A stretch of 25,609 nucleotides of DNA from Verrucomicrobiota bacterium (GTDB lineage: Bacteria > Verrucomicrobiota > Verrucomicrobiia > Limisphaerales > UBA1100), in assembly GCA_028872685.1 (NCBI GenBank), contig JAPKEI010000008.1, positions 1 through 25,609 of the forward strand, in the 5' to 3' direction. The notes beneath the pieces are model-generated. The model made no database searches. It saw only the letters and a program-made list of their open reading frames with translations, and was not told the DNA's origin. Shown here piece by piece: positions 15,383 to 24,238 of this stretch. The number at the start of each line of letters is the position of its first letter. Position 1 is the stretch's first letter. The position numbers and the translations under genes are program-made.

Positions 15383-16359
15383 CAGTCTTCATCCTTTCGC
15401 GTTAAATGGACAAAAATATCCTCCAACGTGTGTCGGTCGCGCGTCAGCTCGCGCAAAGGCCAGCCGCGGGTACGTGCGAGCGCGGCAATCTCCGGCCGCA
15501 AATCCATCCCATCGCGCGGCGTGAGACGACATCGTTGGAAGCGCCCCTCCGCCGGCGTGATGCGGTGATGCTCCACCTCGGCCATTTCTTCCCACGCCGT
15601 TTCCAAAACGTCCGGCTCCGCTTCCAGCTCCACAGTGATGCGTTGTTGGCCGCCGAGTTTCAGCTCCAAATTAGCCGGCGTGTCCGCCGCCACCACGCGG
15701 CCTTCGTGAAAAATCATCAGCTTCGTACACGTCACCTCCACCTCCGGCAAAATGTGCGATGAAATCAAAACTGTATGATTTTCAGCGAGCTGTTTAATGC
15801 ACTGCCGCACGGTGCGCACTTGATGCGGGTCGAGCCCGATGGTGGGCTCATCGAGAATGATAACCGCCGGCTCGTGGACCAGCGCATCGGCCAAGCCCAC
15901 GCGTTGGCGATAGCCCTTGGAAAGTTCGCCAATCATTTGCCGTGCTGCATCGGTGAGGTCGAATTGTTCAATCACCTCGTCCACGCGATTGCGGCTGGCT
16001 TGGCGGCCCAGCCCTTTTAGCCGCGCTCGAAATTTCAAATATTCCCGCACCCGCATATCCGAGTGCAGCGGATTATTTTCCGGCATAAACCCCACGCGCC
16101 GCCGCACCTCACGCGAGGCATCAGCCACATCGTGCCCCGCGACGCGCACGGTGCCTCCGGTGGCGGCCAGGAATCCGGCGAGGATGCGCATCGTCGTGCT
16201 TTTTCCCGCTCCATTGGGGCCGAGGAATCCGACAATTTCGCCGCGGCCAACCGTAAAGGAAACATCGCGAATCGCCGGCCGGCTGCCGTAAAGTTTGGTG
16301 AGGTTTTCCACCTCAATCATCGGCTTGGGCGCGGGGATGTCGTGGGTGTCGTCCGCCAT
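15382..16359 (-). CDS. gldA: ABC transporter ATP-binding protein, GldA-like
   Basis: The 325-residue cytosolic ATPase has Walker A GPNGAGKST (47-55), signature LSKGYRQ (146-152), Walker B IILDEP (167-172) and the H-loop histidine H202 in 'VLISSHILPEVE'. The region from about residue 225 to the end is an additional domain typical of ABC-2 type export ATPases. It pairs with the permease encoded next. Its ATG at 16359 directly abuts the stop codon of the HtrA-like gene. Confidence 0.92.
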   Translation of the reverse strand: MADDTHDIPAPKPMIEVENLTKLYGSRPAIRDVSFTVGRGEIVGFLGPNGAGKSTTMRILAGFLAATGGTVRVAGHDVADASREVRRRVGFMPENNPLHSDMRVREYLKFRARLKGLGRQASRNRVDEVIEQFDLTDAARQMIGELSKGYRQRVGLADALVHEPAVIILDEPTIGLDPHQVRTVRQCIKQLAENHTVLISSHILPEVEVTCTKLMIFHEGRVVAADTPANLELKLGGQQRITVELEAEPDVLETAWEEMAEVEHHRITPAEGRFQRCRLTPRDGMDLRPEIAALARTRGWPLRELTRDRHTLEDIFVHLTRKDED

Positions 16360-17712
<1,353 letters not shown>

Positions 17713-17771
17713 GATACTAACTTTTAATCCAATCCAGTGCGTGCAGTGTCCAACGCCAATCTGTCAGAAAA

Positions 17772-19202
17772 ATGAGCTTCATGCAACGGCAAGCCGGCAA
17801 GATGACAGGCAACTTTTATTCACAATGGCGCGCCCAATCCGTGGCGGCGCAGGTCTGTGAAACGGCCGGAGACACGCCGCCCGAGCGGCTGATGCAGTCC
17901 ATTTGGCAGCATCAACGCCTCCAGCGCGAGGTGCTGCAAACTACCGATGGCCGCCCGGTGCGGGTGTTACATCCGGGCTTTTGGAACCACGAAGCTGGTC
18001 CGGATTTCCAGCGCGCCGTCATTCAAGTGGGCGATGACTTCCCTGCCAGCGGGGATGTGGAAGTGGATCCCATCGCCGCCGATTGGCGCGCACACGGGCA
18101 TCACGCCAACCCCGCCTTTGCGGGCGTCATTCTCCACGTCATTTGGAATGGTCCCGCCAAGACTGCCCTGCCCACGCTGCGTCTGCAGCCGCACACCGAT
18201 GCGCCGCTCGCCGCGCTCGCCGATTGGCAAGCCGCCGAGCCGTGGTTGCCCATTCAGTTTGCCGGCAAATGCCGCGCGCCCTTGGCAGAGTTGTCCGTCG
18301 AAAAACAAGACACCCTGATCGCCGAGGCCGCCGCGGTTCGTTTGCAAAACAAGGCTGATGCGTTGGAGCGGCACGCGCGTCGGCACGGTTGGGAAAGCGC
18401 CCTTTGGCACGGGATCTTCCGTGCGCTCGGTTACAAACACAACACGTGGCCGATGCAAAACCTCGCCGAACGATTGCCCGCTTTGCGCGAGTTGGGCACC
18501 GCAGATGCCATGGGCTGGCAAGCGCGGTTGCTCGGGGTGGCCGGTTTGTTGGCCGACGATTTGCCCGCACAAACGCCCGCCGCCCGCAAACATCTCCGTG
18601 AGCTTTGGGATATTTGGTGGCGTGAACGCGATGCGCTCGAGGAATACATTTTTCCAAAAACTGTGTGGCGCTTCGCGGGATTGCGTCCGGCCAATCATCC
18701 CATCCGCCGTCTCGCCCTGCTCGCCCATTGGCTGGCGCGCGATGACCTCCCCGCGCGGCTCGAGCAATGGCTACAAATCGATTGCCCGAAATCGAAGCTC
18801 GCCTCCACCCTCAACGAAACGCTTGCCGTACAGCCGGAAATTTTTTGGAAACATCACTGGACCTTCCGAAGCCCGCGCCAGCCCAAACCCTGTACGCTAC
18901 TCGGTGCCACGCGCGGCACGGACCTCGCCATCAACGTCATCCTCCCGTGGTTCCACGCCAGTGCAACCGCTGGCAATAATCCAAACATGCAAACTCGCAT
19001 CGCCACCCGCTATGCCGAATGGCCCCCCGCGCAGGACAACGCCATCCTCAAGCTCGCCCGCCAGCGCCTCTTCGGCATTCCCCGCCGCCTCGCCACTGCT
19101 GCGGCCCAGCAGGGCCTCATCCAAATCACCCGTGACTACTGTGACCACGCGCCAGCCACCTGCGAAGACTGCAATTTCCCTGATCTCGTGCGCTCCCTGT
19201 AG
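17772..19202 (+). CDS. DUF2851 family protein of unknown function
   Basis: The 476-residue product shows the N-terminal block typical of DUF2851: 'LHPGFWNHEAGPDF' (66-79), 'GDVEVDPIAADWRAHGHHAN' (94-113) and 'VILHVIW' (119-125). In other members I recall, the residue after GDVEI/V is often His; here it is Asp. The C-terminus carries a Cys/His cluster, C457, H459, C464 and C467, close to the end ('YCDHAPATCEDC'). No signal peptide or membrane helix is seen. The biochemical role of the family is not known to me. The gene is divergent from the HtrA-like gene and followed by a short terminator-like hairpin. Several starts are possible (M1, M4, M11). Confidence 0.8.
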   Translation: MSFMQRQAGKMTGNFYSQWRAQSVAAQVCETAGDTPPERLMQSIWQHQRLQREVLQTTDGRPVRVLHPGFWNHEAGPDFQRAVIQVGDDFPASGDVEVDPIAADWRAHGHHANPAFAGVILHVIWNGPAKTALPTLRLQPHTDAPLAALADWQAAEPWLPIQFAGKCRAPLAELSVEKQDTLIAEAAAVRLQNKADALERHARRHGWESALWHGIFRALGYKHNTWPMQNLAERLPALRELGTADAMGWQARLLGVAGLLADDLPAQTPAARKHLRELWDIWWRERDALEEYIFPKTVWRFAGLRPANHPIRRLALLAHWLARDDLPARLEQWLQIDCPKSKLASTLNETLAVQPEIFWKHHWTFRSPRQPKPCTLLGATRGTDLAINVILPWFHASATAGNNPNMQTRIATRYAEWPPAQDNAILKLARQRLFGIPRRLATAAAQQGLIQITRDYCDHAPATCEDCNFPDLVRSL

Positions 19203-19230
19203 CGGCGAAAATATTTTCAACCACAGCTTG

Positions 19231-19248
19231 ACCTCGGAGAGGTTTTTT
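19231..19248 (+). terminator. Short intrinsic terminator after the DUF2851 gene
   Basis: ACCTC (19231-19235), loop GGA, GAGGT (19239-19243) is followed at once by T-residues through 19248. It lies 28 bases after the DUF2851 stop and 36 bases before the permease start, a proper place for transcription to end. The stem is short (5 bp, plus a possible G-U pair). Confidence 0.45.
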
Positions 19249-19284
19249 GCGGGACTGCACGCACACGTTAATTCTTAAACCATT

Positions 19285-20901
19285 ATGCCCCACCCCCTTT
19301 TGGCTCAAGCCGCGGCTGACATCTCCTACTGGCCGCTTGGCATTCTCGCGATCAGTGTCGCCTTCATTTTCGTCTCCATTATCAAACTGAAATTGCATCC
19401 GTTTCTGGCGCTGATTTTTGCGGCGATATTAACCGGATTGCTGACAGGTGATTTGCCGGGAATGACCACGGAAAACGTTGGCTTGTTCAAAAGCCGAGTG
19501 GCGTTGAACGATACACCTGCAGACACTGGTAACGATATGTTGCTGGCGGTGAACTGGTCGTTGCTTGGATTTGGCAATACGGCGGCCGGTATCGGCTTTG
19601 TGGTCGCGCTGGCCGCGATCATTGGCGTGTGCATGCTCGGCAGCGGCGCGGCGGATCGGGTGGTGCGATGGCTGTTGAGTGTCTTTGGGGAAAAACGGGC
19701 GGGCCTCGTGTTGTTGAGTAGTGGTTTTTTGTTATCGATCCCTGTTTTTTTTGACACGGTTTTTTTCTTACTGATCCCTCTGGCACGCGCGCTGAGTTTG
19801 CGCACGGGAAAAAGTTATACGCTGTTTGTGATGGCTATGGCTGGCGCGGGCGCGGTCACGCACTCGATGGTGCCGCCTACGCCCGGCCCGTTGATGATTG
19901 CCGAGGGGTTGAAGCTGGATATAGGCATCGCGATGATGGCGGGCTTGGCCGCCAGTTTGTTGCCGGCTTGGTTGGTGCTGTTTATGGCTAGGCGATTTGA
20001 CCGCAAGTTTAATCTCCCAATGCGCGATGTTCCTGGAGCCTCGACGAGTGAACTCAAGATGATCGTGGACAAAAAAGATTCGGAGTTGCCTAACCTGTTC
20101 CTGTCCGCTTTGCCCATCGCGTTGCCGGTGATTTTGATTTCCTTGGTGTCGATCCTGAATTTGGTTGCCAAGGATTCCGTGAGTGGCGCGGCTTGGTTTC
20201 GGTATCTCGAATTTTTTGGTTCGCCCAATATCGCGATGTTGTTGGCGGCTTTAGTTGCGATTTACACTTTGGCGGCTCAAACCATTCGCGAGAAACGGCC
20301 GATGGAAGGAGGCTTGATGAGCACCTTGAGCAAGGCACTGGAGGATCCGTTGCAGACGGCCGGCGTGATCATTTTAATTACCGGCGCGGGAGGCGCGTTT
20401 GGCGGAATGATCCGGCTGGCCGGCGTGGGTGAAACGATTGGGGGACTCGCAAACACCTACAATATTTCCCTCATTCTGCTGGCGTGGGGGGCGACGGCGG
20501 TGGTTCGGATTGCCCAAGGATCGGCCACGGTGGCGATGATCACCGGGGTGGGTTTGATGAGTGCGGTCATCGGGGACGGGTCGATGCTTCCGTACCATAA
20601 GTTTTATATTTTCCTCGCGATTGGCTTTGGGTCAATCACGTTGTCGTGGATGAATGACAGCGGCTTTTGGGTAGTGCAACGGCTGAGTGGTTTCACGGAA
20701 AAGGAAACGCTTAAAACGTGGACCGTGATGCTCACCGCTATCAGCGTGGTCGGGCTGCTGCAAGTGTTGGTAATGGCCAAGGTGTTGCCGATGAAACCGG
20801 CCAAGCCGGAGGCGGAACCGAAGCAGACTTCGCAGGTCAGTTCAGTTCCAGCGTCGGGTTCAGTAACGCACTATGGGTTTCCGCTTCATCGGCGAAGATG
20901 A
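19285..20901 (+). CDS. GntP-family organic-acid/H+ symporter
   Basis: This 538-residue polytopic membrane protein has around 12 helices. Family marks are 'SIPVFFDTVFFLLIPLARAL' (151-170) and 'AVTHSMVPPTPGPLMIAEG' (190-208), matching the conserved PP(H/T)PGP region of gluconate permease GntP. Substrates of the family include gluconate and other sugar acids; no sugar-acid catabolic gene lies next to it, so the substrate is open. It is longer than the usual ~440-450 residues. The last ~36 residues, after the final helix, are hydrophilic and low in complexity. The last 65 bases overlap the 3' end of the convergent gene, so the tail may have arisen by loss of an earlier stop. Confidence 0.88.
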   Translation: MPHPLLAQAAADISYWPLGILAISVAFIFVSIIKLKLHPFLALIFAAILTGLLTGDLPGMTTENVGLFKSRVALNDTPADTGNDMLLAVNWSLLGFGNTAAGIGFVVALAAIIGVCMLGSGAADRVVRWLLSVFGEKRAGLVLLSSGFLLSIPVFFDTVFFLLIPLARALSLRTGKSYTLFVMAMAGAGAVTHSMVPPTPGPLMIAEGLKLDIGIAMMAGLAASLLPAWLVLFMARRFDRKFNLPMRDVPGASTSELKMIVDKKDSELPNLFLSALPIALPVILISLVSILNLVAKDSVSGAAWFRYLEFFGSPNIAMLLAALVAIYTLAAQTIREKRPMEGGLMSTLSKALEDPLQTAGVIILITGAGGAFGGMIRLAGVGETIGGLANTYNISLILLAWGATAVVRIAQGSATVAMITGVGLMSAVIGDGSMLPYHKFYIFLAIGFGSITLSWMNDSGFWVVQRLSGFTEKETLKTWTVMLTAISVVGLLQVLVMAKVLPMKPAKPEAEPKQTSQVSSVPASGSVTHYGFPLHRRR

Positions 20902-21631
20902 CTCGGATGGACCGGAATCGGTTGGTGCGCCAGTGGTCTTCCTTGAGTAGCCATTCTTTTACAAAATTGGCAACCGTGCCACGAGCGGTTTCGCGCACTT
21001 GGCGTATGTGGTTTTCCTGCTTGGCATAGCCGTTGAGGCGTGGGGTTAAGCTGCGTTCGAGGGCCGTCATTTGCTCGTCGGAATTCCAGCGAGCCCAGCC
21101 TTCGTCGGATTTTTTCTGCATTTGATCCGTGTGAATGGCCACCGGCAGCGAGGCACGCACGCGAGGGGCAATCACCACGCAGTGTTGTCCGTGCACCTCG
21201 AGCTTCCATGGATCGCTCAACCGCAAATGATACCGAAAGGTGGCCGGCACTTTGATTTCCGTGACGGTGGTGCCGAGGCTAATTTGCTGCCAAAGAATGG
21301 TCCGTTTGTTGGTACGCTTGAGGGTTTCGGTAAACTTCATCGTGGCCAGCTCAAGGTTGCCTTCGCCGGTGCCTTTCACCTCGGGGATGGATTCCTCAAA
21401 CGTGTGCGTGATTTTCGTTTGCTGGAAACGCTCGGCGATGTCAGACGCTTCGCGCAATCCCTCCTTCACTGCATCCACCGTTTTTTCCACCGTGGCTACT
21501 GCCGTTTCCTTGGCAGTTTTTATCGACTTGAGATAAGCCCCCAACGCGATGAATGCCACCGCCAGAATCACAATCGGCCAGCGCCACTCGGTGAGGCTGT
21601 GCTGTTTGTTCGGAGTATCGTCTGATTCCAT
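20837..21631 (-). CDS. Membrane-anchored protein of unknown function (DUF4230-like pattern)
   Basis: The 264-residue protein has one N-terminal membrane helix ('WPIVILAVAFIALGAYL', about residues 18-34), then an amphipathic helix rich in Ala/Thr/Lys ('TAKETAVATVEKTVDAVKEG') and a soluble alpha/beta domain. The strand pattern 'VTEIKVPATFRYHLRL...WKLEVHGQHCVVIAPRV', followed by helices rich in Arg and Glu, recalls DUF4230. I could not confirm this, and the assignment is weak. It converges on and overlaps the GntP gene and is divergent from the pseudopilin gene. Confidence 0.65.
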   Translation of the reverse strand: MESDDTPNKQHSLTEWRWPIVILAVAFIALGAYLKSIKTAKETAVATVEKTVDAVKEGLREASDIAERFQQTKITHTFEESIPEVKGTGEGNLELATMKFTETLKRTNKRTILWQQISLGTTVTEIKVPATFRYHLRLSDPWKLEVHGQHCVVIAPRVRASLPVAIHTDQMQKKSDEGWARWNSDEQMTALERSLTPRLNGYAKQENHIRQVRETARGTVANFVKEWLLKEDHWRTNRFRSIRVIFADEAETHSALLNPTLELN

Positions 21632-21708
21632 TTCATCAGCCTAGCAGTGTTCCGCCAGTTTAGCCAGCCAACAGTAACCGCCGTGGTTTGCCATACGTCT
21701 GTTTTATT

Positions 21709-22455
21709 ATGATCACGGATCGGTTTACCAAAGTCCGTGAGGGCCAAGGGGGCACTCAGGCGTTTACACTGATCGAACTACTCGTCATCTTTGCGATGAT
21801 GGCCATGATACTCTCGATGATGGGGCCGGCCTTTGTGAAGGTGCGCGACAAGGCGCGCGAATTGCAGTGCCTCAACAATGTTCGCAACCTTGGGATCGCC
21901 CACACGCTCTACGCCGCTGACCATAACGACCAACTTGTGCCGCACTCCGTATGGCGGCCACCTCACAACGGCGCGCTGGTGCCCACGGTGAATATGACTT
22001 TTTGGCCCGACCTCCTGCAAACCTACGTGGGTGATGATCGCATCTTCGCTTGCCCTTGCATGCACTGCGATTCCGGGCGCGGCATCGGTTATGGAATGAA
22101 CCTACAAGCGTCCGGCGCATTCCTCGTGCAATCAGAAACCTACGCGGTTAATTCGATGGAAATCCAACGGCCCTCGCAAACCGTTTTATTTGCCGACGCC
22201 GCATTCGTGACGCGCGCCACAATGAATCGCCCGCTCCGCGAATGGCAGGAGGACGCCTCCCGTCCGTGGGGTTGCTGGACCCTCCGCACGCCGTCCGATC
22301 CACTTTGGCACTTTGCCCCCGCCCGCCTGATGCCCCGTCATCACGACCGCGCTAATGCCGCCTTTGTGGATGGCCACGCCGAGACGCTCACGTCCAGCCA
22401 ACTCGGCTACGGTCTGCCCCTTGGCCACCCGAAGAACTGCTGGGATCGGCACTAA
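21709..22455 (+). CDS. Type II-secretion-like pseudopilin with H-X9-DG C-terminus
   Basis: The protein of 248 residues carries a prepilin cleavage/methylation segment, AFTLIELLVIFAMMAMIL, followed by 'KVRDKARELQCLNNVRNLG'. The glutamate at +5 is present. Near the end stands 'HHDRANAAFVDGH', which fits the H-X9-DG motif of a large pseudopilin family abundant in Verrucomicrobiota, Planctomycetota and Lentisphaerota. These proteins are exported and processed by a prepilin peptidase. No other secretion or pilus gene is nearby. I chose the ATG at 21709; a TTG at 21688 would add seven residues with no support. The hydrophobic core (VIFAMMAMILSMM) is more divergent than the usual VVIAIIAILA. Confidence 0.85.
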   Translation: MITDRFTKVREGQGGTQAFTLIELLVIFAMMAMILSMMGPAFVKVRDKARELQCLNNVRNLGIAHTLYAADHNDQLVPHSVWRPPHNGALVPTVNMTFWPDLLQTYVGDDRIFACPCMHCDSGRGIGYGMNLQASGAFLVQSETYAVNSMEIQRPSQTVLFADAAFVTRATMNRPLREWQEDASRPWGCWTLRTPSDPLWHFAPARLMPRHHDRANAAFVDGHAETLTSSQLGYGLPLGHPKNCWDRH

Positions 22456-23231
22456 CCTTCCCACCGCTGCCCGGTGATAATTTCTGTGCCATCGGGCCAT
22501 TGCTCCAACGGTTCGAAGTTGGCGATGGCTTTGGCCAAGCTAAGGTCATAGCGCAAGATATCGACCGGCTTACTGGTGGCGTATAGGACAGCATGGGATA
22601 CATCGTCTGCGGCCTCCACACAGCCGGCAAAGAACCGACCGGCATCGCCGGGGCTAAGGTAGACATCCTTGAAATTCATATCGGCCGCGATCTCACGCAC
22701 CTGATCTTCATCGCGCGGGCACCAGCCCAGTCGCGCCACGATCACGCTTATGTTGTGATTCATAGAGTAGCTATAGCCGATACTCTCGAGAAACATTTTT
22801 GTGGCTGCATACCATCCCTTGGGTGTGGTGAGATCCTTTTCATCAATCGGCCACGGCCCCTTCAAGCTTCGGTGCCAATTGACCTGCCCGCTACTCGGCA
22901 GCACGATTCGCCTTACCCCGGCCACGCGTGCAGTTTCCATTACATGGTAAAGGCTATTGATGTTGGGGGGAAACAGATCGGCGGGTACATCGTCCACATC
23001 ATCCGGAGTGGCGGCAAGATGTATCAGTGTCTCTACGCTGTCCATCGCCTCAGCAAGAGTTTCTGCATCGCTTAGGTCAGCTACGAAGGCATTGTCCAAG
23101 TTTGGTGATGGGTGTCGGTCATAACCCAGCACTAGATGTCCACGACTCAGAAGTTCCAGAACCACCGCCTGCCCAACACGTCCGGCGGAACCGGTGACTA
23201 GAACCTTTCTCACTTCAGTAGCATCATTCAT
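22452..23231 (-). CDS. NAD-dependent epimerase/dehydratase (extended SDR)
   Basis: This 259-residue protein starts with the nucleotide-binding motif TGSAGRVG (13-20) and keeps the catalytic YxxxK (Y141, K145 in 'WYAATKMF') with serines at 113-114. It is therefore expected to be an active sugar-nucleotide or related epimerase/dehydrogenase; the substrate is not known. I use the ATG at 23231 because the protein then begins just before the first Rossmann strand. A longer frame from 23300 would add 23 residues of no family resemblance. It overlaps the convergent pseudopilin gene by 4 bases and is divergent from the hydrolase gene. Confidence 0.88.
   Translation of the reverse strand: MNDATEVRKVLVTGSAGRVGQAVVLELLSRGHLVLGYDRHPSPNLDNAFVADLSDAETLAEAMDSVETLIHLAATPDDVDDVPADLFPPNINSLYHVMETARVAGVRRIVLPSSGQVNWHRSLKGPWPIDEKDLTTPKGWYAATKMFLESIGYSYSMNHNISVIVARLGWCPRDEDQVREIAADMNFKDVYLSPGDAGRFFAGCVEAADDVSHAVLYATSKPVDILRYDLSLAKAIANFEPLEQWPDGTEIITGQRWEG
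22462..22476 (+). terminator. Weak hairpin just past the pseudopilin stop
   Basis: CACCG (22462-22466), loop CTGCC, CGGTG (22472-22476) is a perfect 5-bp stem 6 bases after the pseudopilin stop. It has no real T-run and lies inside the 3' end of the convergent SDR gene, so it may be fortuitous. Confidence 0.2.
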
Positions 23232-23314
23232 GGCCCGGCAGTATTTCACATCGTCTTTGATGAGCCAATTTTTTACGGCTTTGCCTTCGGCTCCCAGCAT
23301 GTAAGCATGAGGCC

Positions 23315-24238
23315 ATGCAACGCCTTGTTATCATGTTCATTCTTTTGTGTGCCTTCACCGTATCCGCCCAACGCAAGCAAGCTTGGCCCGCCAAGTTTGA
23401 GGGCGCGGAAAAAGTCGTCTACAAGGTCGTGGGAGATGTGAAACTCCACATGCATATTTTCCGGCCGGTGAAACAAAAAGTGAACGCGCCGGCGATTGTA
23501 TTTTTCTTTGGAGGGGGTTGGAAGGGTGGCACGCCGAAACAATTCGAGCAGCAATGTCGCTATCTCGCCAGTCGCGGGATGATGGCCATGACGGCCGAGT
23601 ACCGCATTCGCAACCTACATGACACCTTGGCCAAGTATTGCGTAGAGGATGGCAAGAGTGCTGTGCGTTGGATTCGAGCGAATGCAAAAAAACTGGGCGT
23701 GGACCCCGCTCGTATCGCCGCCGGTGGAGGCTCGGCGGGTGGGCACGTGGCCGCCTGCACTGGTGTGATCAAGGGGTTTGAGGCCAAGGGTGAAAACGCA
23801 GCGATTAGTTCCGTGCCCAATGCGATGGTACTCTTCAACCCGCCCTGCGTGATGGCACCCGTTCCGGGAAGAAAAGATTTTCTCAATCCGGAAAACATCG
23901 CCGGACTGCGTGAGCGCATGGGCGTGCCGCCGGAACAGCTCTCGCCGTGGCATCATGTGCGTAAAGGTCTGCCGCCTACGCTGGTGTTGCATGGCGAGGC
24001 CGATCCAACCGTGAAATTCTGGACTTCCGCCGCGTTTGTAAAAAAAATGAAAGCCGCCGGTAACGACGCAAAACTGGCGGCTTATCCGGAAGAGCTCCAC
24101 GGCTTCTTCAACTACGGTCGTCGTAGTAACAAAATGTTTATTGCGACGATGCGTCGTACCGATGAATTCCTGGCCGAGCTTGGCTGGCTTCAGGGTCAGC
24201 CGTCTATTGAGAGGTTCACTGGTGCCAAGGTCCGGTGA
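23315..24238 (+). CDS. Exported alpha/beta hydrolase (esterase/lipase type)
   Basis: This 307-residue protein starts with a short Sec signal peptide (about residues 1-18, 'LVIMFILLCAFTVSA'). The catalytic serine is S140 in GGGSAGGH, with the probable acid D230 ('HGEADPTV') and the base H262 ('ELHGFF'). It belongs to the carboxylesterase/HSL-like group, but the usual HGGG oxyanion motif reads FGGG (65-68), with Phe in place of His. The substrate is unknown. It converges on the PhoX-like gene with a 23-base overlap. An in-frame ATG at codon 7 is an alternative start. Confidence 0.88.
   Translation: MQRLVIMFILLCAFTVSAQRKQAWPAKFEGAEKVVYKVVGDVKLHMHIFRPVKQKVNAPAIVFFFGGGWKGGTPKQFEQQCRYLASRGMMAMTAEYRIRNLHDTLAKYCVEDGKSAVRWIRANAKKLGVDPARIAAGGGSAGGHVAACTGVIKGFEAKGENAAISSVPNAMVLFNPPCVMAPVPGRKDFLNPENIAGLRERMGVPPEQLSPWHHVRKGLPPTLVLHGEADPTVKFWTSAAFVKKMKAAGNDAKLAAYPEELHGFFNYGRRSNKMFIATMRRTDEFLAELGWLQGQPSIERFTGAKVR
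24216..24238. terminator. Hairpin exactly spanning the overlap of two convergent genes
   Basis: TCACTGG (24216-24222) and CCGGTGA (24232-24238) form a 7-bp stem with one G-T wobble and a 9-base loop. The stem runs precisely from the PhoX-like stop (complement of 24216-24218) to the hydrolase stop (24236-24238). Three of the seven pairs follow simply from both genes using TGA. No T-run follows. Confidence 0.25.

Noticed and set aside
18358..19278. 306-codon plus-strand frame inside the DUF2851 gene
   Set aside because: It is the +1 shadow of the DUF2851 frame, Ser/Pro/Arg-rich, and runs past that gene's stop without motif support.
23232..23300. N-terminal extension of the second SDR (start at 23300)
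   Set aside because: The extra 23 residues do not resemble an SDR N-terminus and would nearly fill the divergent promoter region; the ATG at 23231 fits the Rossmann start.
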